64,000 bases of DNA from Phycisphaerae bacterium (GTDB taxonomy: Bacteria > Planctomycetota > Phycisphaerae > Tepidisphaerales > Tepidisphaeraceae): contig BPJO01000017.1 of assembly GCA_026004655.1 (NCBI GenBank), forward strand, positions 1 through 64,000, in the 5' to 3' direction. Under the pieces are notes generated by a model. It searched no databases. It was given only the letters and a program-made list of their open reading frames with translations, and was not told the origin of the DNA. Shown here piece by piece: positions 8,552 to 17,722 of the stretch; the stretch's first letter is position 1, and the number at the start of each line of letters is the position of its first letter. Position numbers and translations under genes: made by a program.

Positions 8552-10168
8552 TCACCCGACCCACAGCACGGTCGCGTCGTCGGCAAGGTGATCCGTCCCC
8601 GCGAACTCGATCACCTGCTCAAACAGTTTTTGTACCACGTCCTCACACGGTCGGGCAAAAACCTCGCTCATCCGGTCAATCTCAAACTGCACCCGCGCGT
8701 CTGGTGATGAGCTGACTGCCGGTTGTTCGATAATCCCGTCCGAAGCAACCAACAGCTCATCCCCGACGGAAAAGGGGACCTGCACGGATTCATAAACCCC
8801 TTCATCCATCACCCCGATGGGAAGTCCGCCTCCTTGATTAAGTTGTTCTATCCGACCGTCGGCGGTTTTCAACAACGCATAACTGTGAGCCGCATCCACG
8901 TATGACAACGTTTCCTGCTGAAGATCGATGAGCCCGACCCACATGGTCAGGAACTTGCTAGCCGGACGTCTAGGCGCGATGTACCGGTTCAAGGCGTTCA
9001 AAGCCCGTCCGACATCGGCATATTGTTGCATGGCTGCGTGCAGAAAACCCTGTGCCGCGGTCATCAGCACGCTGGCCGTCACACCTTTTCCGCTGACGTC
9101 TCCCACCACGACCGCGACTTTGTTCTGATCCAGGGAAATGACGTCGAAGAAGTCGCCTCCCACGAATTGACCCGGACGGGATTCGCCAATGATCCGAAGT
9201 CGTCCGAGCGTCTGTTGACGCGGGGGCATGATGTACTTTTGCGCAGACGCAGCGGCTTGGAGTTCGGCATGAATGGCTGCCTGTCGTTTTTCCATTTCCA
9301 CTCGTTTCAGGTTCGCTAGCGCCAACGAAGCGATCCTCGACAACGCCACGCAAAATGCCGACCCGTTCGGACGGATCGACTGTAGCAAGCTCCCCCTCGA
9401 ATCCAGATAAAGATAAGCCGCCACGGTGGTCCCCAGCATCATCGGAACGCAGATCGCTGCCGATACGTTCATCTGCACCAGGGACTGGGAAAAACTCCCC
9501 CCGCTTCCCGCGGAGATCTCAGCAACATGTCCTTCCGAAGCCGATTGGATCAATGAACGCGAAAACTGTGCCGTAGCCCCTTCGGCCTCACGACTGATCC
9601 GCGAACCGACCACCTCAAACGCCTGACCGTCCACCGGTTTAAGCACGACCGCATTGGTCAGACCCGTCCCCCGGATGGCTGCATCCATCACCCGATCGGC
9701 TAATTCCTTTTCACTCTCACACGCGTGGATCTTCCCTGCCGACTCCAAAAGCAAGTTCAACAACGAATCGGCCAGCGGTTGAACGTCTTTTTCTCGTACG
9801 GAACGCACAAACGTCTGTCCCAGATCGTCCTGTAACTGAAGCCCGCGTTTTCGAGGCGTCGAGGAAACCACAAAAGTCCAAGGCGTGATTCGGATCAGAT
9901 CCCCCTCCCGGATCGGTACGGATTTGCCCGGCGACAGTTTCACACCGTTCAGACTTGTTCCCCATCGGCTAGACAGATCCGTGATATACCATCCCCCCGC
10001 TTCGTCGAACATGAACCGAGCGTGCTGACGTGATACTTGCTCTGCGTCAGCCGGGAGACGTATCTGGCAACTTTCCTGGCGTCCGATCACCTGTCCCCGC
10101 TTCGATGCCACCAGCTCTATCGGTGCCAGAACCGGACCAATCGTTGGGATCAACCACATCGATGACAT
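8552..10168 (-). CDS. FHA-GAF-SpoIIE (PP2C-type) serine phosphatase
   Basis: 538 residues. N-terminal FHA domain (about 1-100; VIGRQESCQIRLP, SRQHARF, SRWGTSLNG), a GAF-like sensor (about 125-295), and a C-terminal SpoIIE/PPM phosphatase (about 310-538) with the metal-binding motifs GGDFFD, VVGDVSGKG and the late DDATVLWVG. Such proteins dephosphorylate serine/threonine on anti-sigma antagonists or other signalling targets in the cytoplasm. I chose the ATG at 10168 (AAGGA ten bases upstream) because the domain starts there; the open frame continues upstream to 10354 but would overlap the xylanase gene and lacks homology. It adds a second FHA protein to this window. Confidence 0.87.
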   Translation of the reverse strand: MSSMWLIPTIGPVLAPIELVASKRGQVIGRQESCQIRLPADAEQVSRQHARFMFDEAGGWYITDLSSRWGTSLNGVKLSPGKSVPIREGDLIRITPWTFVVSSTPRKRGLQLQDDLGQTFVRSVREKDVQPLADSLLNLLLESAGKIHACESEKELADRVMDAAIRGTGLTNAVVLKPVDGQAFEVVGSRISREAEGATAQFSRSLIQSASEGHVAEISAGSGGSFSQSLVQMNVSAAICVPMMLGTTVAAYLYLDSRGSLLQSIRPNGSAFCVALSRIASLALANLKRVEMEKRQAAIHAELQAAASAQKYIMPPRQQTLGRLRIIGESRPGQFVGGDFFDVISLDQNKVAVVVGDVSGKGVTASVLMTAAQGFLHAAMQQYADVGRALNALNRYIAPRRPASKFLTMWVGLIDLQQETLSYVDAAHSYALLKTADGRIEQLNQGGGLPIGVMDEGVYESVQVPFSVGDELLVASDGIIEQPAVSSSPDARVQFEIDRMSEVFARPCEDVVQKLFEQVIEFAGTDHLADDATVLWVG

Positions 10169-10325
10169 GAACGTATTGTCCTTCGGCGATCGTATCCGGG
10201 CAAGAAATCTTCCGGGAGATGGGCTCACCACCTTGCAGCACCCGTCCACGAATCCGTGTTCTCCGTCACGCAAGTCGCAATCGTTTCGATCGATCCGTTT
10301 GTTCGGGGAACAAGACGCATCCAAA

Positions 10326-11486
10326 TCATTTGACGATCTGTTGATTCGGATCACGGTATTTCAGGAGTGTCTGTCGTACCGCGTGGTAGGCCGGTTTGGG
10401 ATTGGCCTTTCGATCCCAAAGCATGGGATGATTTGTCCGATTCCGAACCGGAAAATTTTTCAACCAGGTGTAGGCATCGGTCGTCCCCCAGAAAGTGATC
10501 CGAGTAATACGGGGGTTTTGCAAGAAAACCTCAAAGAGGGAGCGATACCGCTCGGCGAGTTTCTGTTGCATCGGTTCCGGAAAACCTTCGCGATATGGAT
10601 CAGCGGCATCGCGTTCAACGGCGCTCAGATCGGCACCGACGTTTTCTTGACGTGGCAACGGATCGACATCGAGCTCCGTGATCATGACCCTGAAACCGGC
10701 ATCCGTGTATGCTTTGATGCCCCGCGCGATTTCCTCGATCGACGGTTGATCGAGCAGATAATGACCCTGAATGCCCACGCCATCAATTCGTAGACCTGCG
10801 TCACGGATCCGTTTCACAAGCGCCAAAGCCCGATCCCGTTTGTAGTCCAGCTCTATGTTGTAGTCGTTGTAGTAAAGCTCGGCGTCCGGGTCGGCCTCGT
10901 GAGCAAACTCGAAGGCTTTGAGTACATAATCATCGCCGATCGCACGTAACGCGGGCGTGTCACGTAACGCACCAGGACCGTCAGGGACGGCTTCGTTCAC
11001 GACGTCCCATCCCTTTATCTTGCCTTTATACCGCTGCATGACGGTGGTAATGTGCTCCTTCATATTCTGGAGCGCGACCTCCCGTGGCAAGGGTTTGCCC
11101 TGTTCATCCTCAAACATCCACGACGGTGACTGGTTATGCCAAACCAGCGTATGCCCGATCACCACAATATCATGCGCCTCGGCGAACGCGATTATACGGT
11201 CTGCCGGACCCCAATTGAATTGCCCTCGACGGGGTTGCAGAGATTGAGGTTTCATCTCGTTCTCAGCGGTGATAGTGGCGAACTCTCTGCCGACCAGCGA
11301 CGAGACTCGATCATCTTCCAACAACAGTTCAGGAATCGCGGCCCCGATCATCACATGATCCGGCACCGCCTGCCGCAGGGATGAAAAGTCTTCTAGTCCG
11401 ATTGCAAACGAAGTCATAAAACGAATACCGAATACGATACAGGAAACTTTTGCGAGGGTGAGAGGATTTGACGCTCTAACCTGCAT
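10326..11486 (-). CDS. Endo-1,4-beta-xylanase, GH10 family
   Basis: 386 residues with an N-terminal hydrophobic segment (about 9-30) that is a likely signal peptide. The TIM-barrel GH10 features are complete: NEMKPQSLQP, HTLVWHNQSP, the acid/base Glu165 in WDVVNEAV, and the nucleophile Glu271 in ITELDV, with a C-terminal FWGTTDAYTW strand. GH10 enzymes hydrolyse internal beta-1,4 bonds of xylan, outside the cytoplasm. No carbohydrate-binding module or other xylan gene is adjacent; a sulfatase and a second glycoside hydrolase occur elsewhere in the window. Function is well supported; exact substrate is not. Confidence 0.93.
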   Translation of the reverse strand: MQVRASNPLTLAKVSCIVFGIRFMTSFAIGLEDFSSLRQAVPDHVMIGAAIPELLLEDDRVSSLVGREFATITAENEMKPQSLQPRRGQFNWGPADRIIAFAEAHDIVVIGHTLVWHNQSPSWMFEDEQGKPLPREVALQNMKEHITTVMQRYKGKIKGWDVVNEAVPDGPGALRDTPALRAIGDDYVLKAFEFAHEADPDAELYYNDYNIELDYKRDRALALVKRIRDAGLRIDGVGIQGHYLLDQPSIEEIARGIKAYTDAGFRVMITELDVDPLPRQENVGADLSAVERDAADPYREGFPEPMQQKLAERYRSLFEVFLQNPRITRITFWGTTDAYTWLKNFPVRNRTNHPMLWDRKANPKPAYHAVRQTLLKYRDPNQQIVK

Positions 11487-11594
11487 GGCTACACCCTATC
11501 GGTATCCTTTCGGTCAGGCAAGTGTCTGCACGGCGTCGTACAAACTGTCCGACGAGATCTGGACGTTTTTCATGGGCGTCGTTTTTTTGGCGGA

Positions 11595-13016
11595 TCATAT
11601 TCCGAATCGTTTTTTCCATGCCCGAAGTTGCTCGTCGAACGGTTTTCCCCCGCCCGCGCCGGTACTCTGATACCGGTTGACGACATTCTCCGCGCCCAGA
11701 CAGGTATAGACGTCGTCCGTGACGCGTACGTTGCAGTTCGTTGACGCGATCACCTGATTGAATGCCTCTACACTGAGTTGTGACAGTGCGTCCTTGCCTT
11801 CTTTTTCGCACCGTGCCACCAGCGTACCGACGATGTGATGTGCCGTTCGGAACGGAATTCCTTTGGTCACGAGGTATTCCGCGAGGCTAGTCGCATCGAG
11901 GAAGCCTTTGTCCAGCGTCGGTCGGATCCGGTCCTTGTCGAACGACGCACTGTTCACAATCGCCGCCGCCATCGTCAGGCACTGGTTGACGGTGTCGAAC
12001 GCGCGGAAGACGATACGTTTGTCTTCCTGCAGGTCGCGGTTGTAGCCGACGGGCAGACCTTTGAGGATCGTCATCAGCGCGAACAGATCACCGTAGACGT
12101 TTCCACACCTCCCGCGTATCAGCTCGAGCATATCGGGGTTCCGCTTCTGAGGCATCATCGACGACGATGTCGTGTACCGATCCGCGATTCTGATGAACCC
12201 GAACTCCGTTGACATATAAATGATCCACTGCTCGGCCAATCGGGAAAGGTGCTGGGCGATCATCGCGCAAGCATAAACGAAATCACAGGCCAAATCCCGT
12301 GACGCGGTCGATTCGATGCTGCTGACCGGTCCACGCGCAAATCCCAGTTCTCCTGCCGGAATAGAGGGATTAATGGGCAAAGACGTCCCCGCGATGGCCC
12401 CACTACCCAAGGGAGATATTTCCTCACTTTGCTTGACGATCTGGTGTAGACGAGAGACATCCCGATCGAACATCGTCGCCCAAGCCAGACATTCTGCCCC
12501 TGCCACGATCGGCTGGGCACGTTGCAGGTGTGTGAACGAGGGCATCACCACGTCGCGGTTTTCCTCTGCGAGTTTCACAAACGCCCTGCACAGGAGTAGG
12601 AGCGATTCTCGGACCTGCGTCGTTGCCTCTCTCAACCATAACACCAGGTCAAGTGCAACCTGGTCATTCCGACTACGGGCGGTGTGCAGTTTTCGTCCGG
12701 GTTCACCGACACGCTGCGTGAGCGCCGACTCGACGCACATGTGAATGTCTTCCAGTTCCGGTTTAAACCCGTCCCACTTCGGTCCATCGTGGTCGATCTC
12801 GGATTCGATTTCTTTTAAACCCTTGACGATCGCGTCGCGATCGTCGTCCGTGATCAGTCCTTGCCTAGCGAGCATGGTCGCATGGGCGATGCTACCGGCG
12901 ATGTCGTGCTTGTATAATCGCCAGTCATAGGTCATCGATTCGACGAACGCCTGGGCGATCGCGTCCGTCGCCTCGCCGATCCGTGCCTGCCATGATTTTT
13001 CGTTCTTTGCTGACAT
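11595..13016 (-). CDS. argH: Argininosuccinate lyase
   Basis: 473 residues, the usual ArgH length. It catalyses the last step of arginine synthesis, splitting argininosuccinate into arginine and fumarate, in the cytoplasm. The fumarase/aspartase superfamily signature is present as SSMMPQKRNPD, along with TARSRNDQVALD and FTHLQRAQP near the active site. No other arginine genes adjoin it. A -10-like TAAGAT lies six bases before the ATG (13023-13028 on the minus strand) and no Shine-Dalgarno is visible, so the mRNA may be leaderless. Confidence 0.95.
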   Translation of the reverse strand: MSAKNEKSWQARIGEATDAIAQAFVESMTYDWRLYKHDIAGSIAHATMLARQGLITDDDRDAIVKGLKEIESEIDHDGPKWDGFKPELEDIHMCVESALTQRVGEPGRKLHTARSRNDQVALDLVLWLREATTQVRESLLLLCRAFVKLAEENRDVVMPSFTHLQRAQPIVAGAECLAWATMFDRDVSRLHQIVKQSEEISPLGSGAIAGTSLPINPSIPAGELGFARGPVSSIESTASRDLACDFVYACAMIAQHLSRLAEQWIIYMSTEFGFIRIADRYTTSSSMMPQKRNPDMLELIRGRCGNVYGDLFALMTILKGLPVGYNRDLQEDKRIVFRAFDTVNQCLTMAAAIVNSASFDKDRIRPTLDKGFLDATSLAEYLVTKGIPFRTAHHIVGTLVARCEKEGKDALSQLSVEAFNQVIASTNCNVRVTDDVYTCLGAENVVNRYQSTGAGGGKPFDEQLRAWKKRFGI

Positions 13017-13235
13017 TTAGACATCTTAACGCAGAACGCCGTCTGCGAACATGTTCAAACGGTCTTTGATATCATCCCGTCAGGTTTGGCGTACTGCCAG
13101 CACGACTGCAGACCTGTTGCCAGCAAGTCACTGAGTTTTGACGACGGATTCTTATAATTTTGACCGTTTCGGGTTAGGATCCTCCTTGTCAAGTATCCGT
13201 CGTTTATCCAGTACAAAAGATGTTAGGAGGGACGC

Positions 13236-14180
13236 TTGGTCAAACTGATGAAACTCGCGAATGGTCGACTGGAAGCGGTCGAGGATGTCAAAGCCGCGCG
13301 GGTCGCGATCTACAGCTCACCGACACCGGAAGAAAGAGAACTCCTCCAGAAGGAATGTAATCTTGACATACATGACATCAACTCGGCACTCGATCCGGAC
13401 GAGGTGGCACGACTCGAGTTCGAACACACCTGGCTTTTCCTGATCCTAAAACGTCCCAAAAGTCTTTCGAATACGGGGGGGCGCCTGAGTTTCGGTGTCG
13501 TTACAGAGGGGATCGTGATCCAGCCCGACCGTTTCACGGTCATTCAGCCCGACGATCACTCCCTTTTTGAAGACCGAAAAGCCCGGACCTATAACTCTGG
13601 CAACGAGATACTGATTCGGCATCTCCAGCAAACCGTCTCACATTTCCTAGGACATCTGCGTGCGATCAAGATGGTTTCCGCTGAGCTGGAAGTGAAGCTC
13701 GCGCATTCGATGGAGAACAAATATTTCCTACAGATGTTTTCCCTCAGTGAAAGCCTCGTGTATTACATCGACGCCTTGAGCGCTAACCTGGGTGTTTTCC
13801 GAAAAATCGCCGCTATTTCTGACAAACTGGGATTCTCAGAGCAGGAAAAGGAAATGTTCGATGATCTTGTGGTGGATCAGCAACAATGCTTGCGCCAGGC
13901 AGAAATCTATCAGACGGTGCTCAACGGGCTGATGGACGCGCGTGGAAACATCATTAATAACAATATGAACGTGTTACTGAAAAACCTGACGATCATCAAC
14001 ATCGTCTTTCTTCCGCTTAATCTGCTTGCAGGAATGGGAGGCATGTCGGAGTTCACCATGATGACCGAATCCGTCCATTGGAGCGTGTCTTACAGTCTTT
14101 TCACGTTAGCCATGATCGTGATCGGGTTCGTACTCTGGTGGATTTTGAACAAGGTGATCAGCCGGAATCGGTCGTCGTGA
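13236..14180 (+). CDS. corA: CorA-family divalent metal transporter, GMG variant
   Basis: 314 residues, typical CorA length. A cytoplasmic alpha/beta N-terminal domain is followed by long helices (about 140-245) and two C-terminal membrane segments (about 248-268 and 285-305). The usual Gly-Met-Asn selectivity motif at the end of TM1 reads Gly266-Met267-Gly268 in AGMGGMSEF. The family imports Mg2+, Co2+ or Ni2+, or (ZntB) exports Zn2+; the altered filter makes the substrate uncertain. The start is a TTG with AGGAGG five bases upstream. Divergent from argH across a 219-base intergenic stretch that holds a TATAAT at 13153-13158 without an obvious -35. Confidence 0.8.
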   Translation: MVKLMKLANGRLEAVEDVKAARVAIYSSPTPEERELLQKECNLDIHDINSALDPDEVARLEFEHTWLFLILKRPKSLSNTGGRLSFGVVTEGIVIQPDRFTVIQPDDHSLFEDRKARTYNSGNEILIRHLQQTVSHFLGHLRAIKMVSAELEVKLAHSMENKYFLQMFSLSESLVYYIDALSANLGVFRKIAAISDKLGFSEQEKEMFDDLVVDQQQCLRQAEIYQTVLNGLMDARGNIINNNMNVLLKNLTIINIVFLPLNLLAGMGGMSEFTMMTESVHWSVSYSLFTLAMIVIGFVLWWILNKVISRNRSS

Positions 14181-14265
14181 AGAGGTACTCATCCGAAAAT
14201 TTAACACGGGTCCGTCACTGGTAAAGGCGTTGGAAATGTCGATCCCCGACGGATGAAGGCGCCAG

Positions 14266-15138
14266 ATGCCTTGCGTCGGACGGAATGTGGTCTATGCTTC
14301 GGGTATGTCACTGGTACACGATTTACAGTTCGCGGTTCAGACCGCTCGGGAATCGGGACAGATCGCATTGAGGTATTACGGAACGGTCGAACGCTTGACC
14401 AAGACCCACGCCACCACCACGGCTGAAGCCGTCACCGAAGCCGACCGGGCCACCCAACGTCACATCGTCGAATCCCTGAGACGTCGTTTCCCGCAAGACG
14501 GGATCGTTGGTGAAGAATCGGATACCGGGGATTCGATCACGTTCGAGTGTCCGAACCCTCAAGGTCGCAACTGGGTGATCGACCCGATCGACGGGACGAA
14601 CAATTTCATATCCGGTCTGGGCGTCTGGGGAGTGTGCCTTGGGTTGATGGACAAAGGATTTCCGGTGCTGGGGGTGGTGTACGATGTCACACGGGACCAG
14701 GTGTATTGTGCAGCCAAGGGGGAAGGAGCTTGGCTAGGCAACCGTCGAATCCGGGTATTGGAGACTGGACTTTCGGACGCGAGTATGTTGATGATGTCGA
14801 GCAACTTGATCGATTCGTCAGGTCGGTGTCCGCAATGGGCTTGTCGTTGGATCGGTCAGACGAACTGGAAGATCCGGGTGATGGGTTCGGCAGCAATCGA
14901 GGCCGTGCAGGTGGCAGCGGGGGTGGCGCACGGGGCGGTGACGGTCAACGGGAAACTCTGGGATTGCGCAGCGGCGGCAGCGGTGGTGCTCGAAGCCGGT
15001 GGAACAATCACCGATCTACAGGGACATCCGATTTTCCCCTACGAACTGAAAGGATACACGGGATTGAAAGTCCCGTTTTTGTCAGCAGCGCCTCGTGCAC
15101 GAGACCCGTTGTTGGAATACATCCGAACGTACCCGTGA
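14266..15138 (+). CDS. Inositol-monophosphatase-family phosphatase
   Basis: 290 residues, within the usual 260-290 range. Metal-binding signatures of the family are present: GEESD (about 85), WVIDPIDGTNNFI (about 105), and the C-terminal WDCAAAAAVVLEAGG. Members dephosphorylate inositol-1-phosphate, histidinol phosphate, 3'-phosphoadenosine-5'-phosphate or fructose-1,6-bisphosphate in a Mg2+-dependent reaction; I cannot tell which here. The ATG at 14266 has GAAGG six bases upstream; an alternative start at 14305 (MSLVHDL) would fit the family N-terminus better but lacks a ribosome site. Its stop lies three bases from the end of the convergent rhomboid gene. Confidence 0.85.
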   Translation: MPCVGRNVVYASGMSLVHDLQFAVQTARESGQIALRYYGTVERLTKTHATTTAEAVTEADRATQRHIVESLRRRFPQDGIVGEESDTGDSITFECPNPQGRNWVIDPIDGTNNFISGLGVWGVCLGLMDKGFPVLGVVYDVTRDQVYCAAKGEGAWLGNRRIRVLETGLSDASMLMMSSNLIDSSGRCPQWACRWIGQTNWKIRVMGSAAIEAVQVAAGVAHGAVTVNGKLWDCAAAAAVVLEAGGTITDLQGHPIFPYELKGYTGLKVPFLSAAPRARDPLLEYIRTYP

Positions 15139-15141
15139 TTT

Positions 15142-16113
15142 TCAATGGTTTTGACGTAACCGATTCAGAAGGGTTGGAAAAAATCCCATCACCATCCCTG
15201 CGATCAACCCGCCCCAATGGGCCGCGTTGGCAATCGGTCCGACCCAACCCAAACTACAAATCACCAACCAACCCAACATCAGTCCGACCATCTGATCGGG
15301 GATCCGAAGCCCTTGGTAAGGTTGAAACCGTGATTTCATCCAAGCATACCCAAAAAGCCCCGCGACCACCCCGCTCATTCCCCCGAAACCGCGCATCCCG
15401 GCCACATACTGGTCCCACAAGGCTTGCGCGTTGTTCGACACCAAAGCCACCCCCAACACCAACAGCAAGAAAAATAAACTCCCTTTCATCGCTTCGATGA
15501 CACGACCTAACTGCCAGACCCACATCATGTTGAATAAAATATGCAGCACCCCAAAATGCAAAAACATCGGGGTGAAAGCCCTCCAGACTTGTCCTCGGAG
15601 GATCTGGTCGTACACGGAGACGCTTGGATCGGGTTCTGCAACGACGGCGGTTCCGTCGAAAGACTCATATTCCACGAGTCGGGATTGAAACAACAACCAG
15701 TACTCGGTTCGTTGATATCGTTGTTTGTTGTCATACCATTGAAACAAATAAACGACGATGGAAACCGCAATCAGCAAAATGGCTACCGGGGTAGGCCGGG
15801 ATATCCAGGTCGAATAACTGTTTTGGGTTCGAACGTCGTGATAGTTTTGTCTTCGTCGCAGGGCTTGTTGTTGGGACCGTTTACGAATCCGGTCTGCTTC
15901 GACCGAAGATTGGTCGTATCGGGGGTGGGACGGGTCATTTAAAAATGCCCGGAGTTCGTTTTCGCCTTGCTCCAGATGGTCGTCGTATTCGATCCAGACC
16001 TGCCAATTCTGATCGGAAGAAGGTTCGACATGCGCCGGGATTCCTCGGGTCAGAAGGTAGTCGGAAAACCGTTTGGCATCGAACTCGCTAGGTACGTGAC
16101 CGATCATTCTCAT
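15142..16113 (-). CDS. Rhomboid-family intramembrane serine protease
   Basis: 323 residues. An N-terminal cytoplasmic GlpG-like domain (about 1-75) precedes a charged linker and six or so membrane segments. The catalytic dyad is visible: Ser247 in GGMSGVVAG and His299 in NAAHWGGLIAG; the oxyanion helix HFGVLHILFNM (His186, His191, Asn195) is also conserved. Rhomboids cleave within membrane segments of substrate proteins in the inner membrane. Convergent with the phosphatase gene and upstream of the sulfatase gene on the same strand (58-base gap); no functional link is evident. Confidence 0.92.
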   Translation of the reverse strand: MRMIGHVPSEFDAKRFSDYLLTRGIPAHVEPSSDQNWQVWIEYDDHLEQGENELRAFLNDPSHPRYDQSSVEADRIRKRSQQQALRRRQNYHDVRTQNSYSTWISRPTPVAILLIAVSIVVYLFQWYDNKQRYQRTEYWLLFQSRLVEYESFDGTAVVAEPDPSVSVYDQILRGQVWRAFTPMFLHFGVLHILFNMMWVWQLGRVIEAMKGSLFFLLLVLGVALVSNNAQALWDQYVAGMRGFGGMSGVVAGLFGYAWMKSRFQPYQGLRIPDQMVGLMLGWLVICSLGWVGPIANAAHWGGLIAGMVMGFFPTLLNRLRQNH

Positions 16114-16171
16114 ATGGTGGCATCATATCGGTGGGTATGGCAGGTTCACAGGGTGTGTGACAAACCGTGGA

Positions 16172-17665
16172 CTATTTCTTGATCATTGACGGATATCCCA
16201 ACGCCCGAGGGGTCTGATTCTTGCAGGGGTTTAATCTCTCCGGGTCGTAGTCGATATCCAGTTTTCGGGTCAATGCTTGCATTTTTTGACGCATCGGGAG
16301 AAGCAGCTCGAGGTTTTCGGAGAGGTCGTGACAATCGTTCGGGTCGTCAAGAATATCAAACAATTGTTCTTCCTGGGTCTGAATAAACCAAATGTATTTG
16401 TAGCGATCCGTGATGAAGTAACGGTAAGGGACACGATCCAGGCACACGCCGTGGACGAAATCACGGACGGATTCGGACTTGCCTTGGAGGATCGGTACAA
16501 GGGATTGACCGTCCAGACCCGGCGGGATGGGAGTACCAGCCAGGTCCAGAAGGGTAGGCATTAGGTCCTCCCACCCGACCAGCGCATCGGAGGTTTGTCC
16601 ACGAGGCAAGTCGACATTGCGTCCGGTGATAAAAAGAGGGACCCGACAACTCGCTTCGTAAGGAAGAGATTTTCGGAATAAATGATGATCCCCGAGCATT
16701 TCGCCATGATCCGAACTGAAGATAATGTAGGTCGGTTCCTGAGATCGGGGGTTTCCGTATTCGAAGAACTGTTCCAATACGTACGCGATTCGATCATCCA
16801 AATGGTGGATCAGTCCGTAATAAGCCGCGATCGCGATTCGGATTTCATCGGGGTCGAAAGGACCGACGGGGGAATCCGGAGAAAGCCCCCTAACGGGTTC
16901 TGTGCGTGGCGCCCAGTCGGCTAGGCAGGCCTTGATATCGTCACGAAATGCGTATCGTTCCCAATAAGCCTGAGGGGGTATCAAAGGCGGATGAGGCGCG
17001 ACAAACGATAGATGCAGAAACCATGGGGTGGTCGGATCACGGGATGTTTCGAAAAACCGGGCTGCCATTTCCGCGACCCAGCTGGAATGATGCAACTCTT
17101 CAGGAAGGGTCCAGGCCCGTCCCAGTCGTCCGTTGCTACTGATCCCGTGAGAATTGGAATGATGAAAATGACCTTGTCGAATTAACCAGTCGGTGTAATC
17201 GTTGTGTCGTTGAAACTGAGACGTCGGACGATAATTGGCTGAATCCGACAGGATCATGTGATCAAACCCGAACCGTTTTCGTTGGGGGTGCAGATGGAGT
17301 TTCCCGATCAGTTGCGTCTGATAACCGGCCTGTCTCAAACAACCCGCAAGCGTGAACGGGGGATTAAACTCTTGGGCTTCCCGATATCCCGTCATCCCGT
17401 GGGTTTGAGGGTGTAGTCCGCTGATCAGGGTCCGTCGGGCAGGGATACAAACCGGACAGGCACTGTAACACCGGGTGAAGTTGGTTCCGCCAGCTGCAAG
17501 CGCGTCCAGATTTGCGGTCCGTAAAACACGATTCCCATTGATGCTCAACGCGTCATAACGTTGTTGATCGGTCGTGATCAGCAAAATATTGGGAGGACGA
17601 TCAGCCAAAGCGGTTTCAAGAATACCAGCACTCGTATTTCGTGTCACCCTTGGGCGTCGATTCAT
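16172..17665 (-). CDS. Type I sulfatase (alkaline-phosphatase superfamily)
   Basis: 497 residues. NILLITTDQQRYD starts the metal site, and Cys73 in VCIPARRTLISG is the cysteine that anaerobic or FGE-type maturases turn into formylglycine. HGEMLGDHHLFRKS and the Arg/His pattern downstream also fit. It hydrolyses sulfate esters, most often on sulfated polysaccharides or glycolipids. There is no clear signal peptide in the first 25 residues, unusual for planctomycete sulfatases, so the protein may be cytoplasmic or the start misplaced. The start codon lies inside a near-perfect palindrome shared with the divergent metF promoter. Confidence 0.9.
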   Translation of the reverse strand: MNRRPRVTRNTSAGILETALADRPPNILLITTDQQRYDALSINGNRVLRTANLDALAAGGTNFTRCYSACPVCIPARRTLISGLHPQTHGMTGYREAQEFNPPFTLAGCLRQAGYQTQLIGKLHLHPQRKRFGFDHMILSDSANYRPTSQFQRHNDYTDWLIRQGHFHHSNSHGISSNGRLGRAWTLPEELHHSSWVAEMAARFFETSRDPTTPWFLHLSFVAPHPPLIPPQAYWERYAFRDDIKACLADWAPRTEPVRGLSPDSPVGPFDPDEIRIAIAAYYGLIHHLDDRIAYVLEQFFEYGNPRSQEPTYIIFSSDHGEMLGDHHLFRKSLPYEASCRVPLFITGRNVDLPRGQTSDALVGWEDLMPTLLDLAGTPIPPGLDGQSLVPILQGKSESVRDFVHGVCLDRVPYRYFITDRYKYIWFIQTQEEQLFDILDDPNDCHDLSENLELLLPMRQKMQALTRKLDIDYDPERLNPCKNQTPRALGYPSMIKK

Positions 17666-17687
17666 CCGTATATCCGGATAAACGGAT
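17664..17687. promoter_or_regulatory. 24-bp near-perfect palindrome in the sulfatase/metF divergent region
   Basis: The arms ATCCGT and ACGGAT flank the central 10-bp palindrome TATCCGGATA; only one base pair of the 24 is mismatched. It covers the sulfatase start codon and touches the -35 of the metF promoter, which is where an operator for a dimeric regulator would be expected. Confidence 0.6.
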
Positions 17688-17715
17688 TGTTGATCCGAAA
17701 GATTTGAGTTATACT
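17687..17715 (+). promoter_or_regulatory. metF promoter
   Basis: TTGTTG (17687-17692), 17-base spacer, TATACT (17710-17715). The -10 ends seven bases before the ATG at 17723, so transcription should start at or next to the start codon. Confidence 0.65.
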
Positions 17716-17722
17716 GTTGAAC

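Noticed and set aside
13153..13158. TATAAT in the argH-corA gap as a corA promoter
   Set aside because: No -35-like hexamer at 16-18 bases; noted in the corA entry only.
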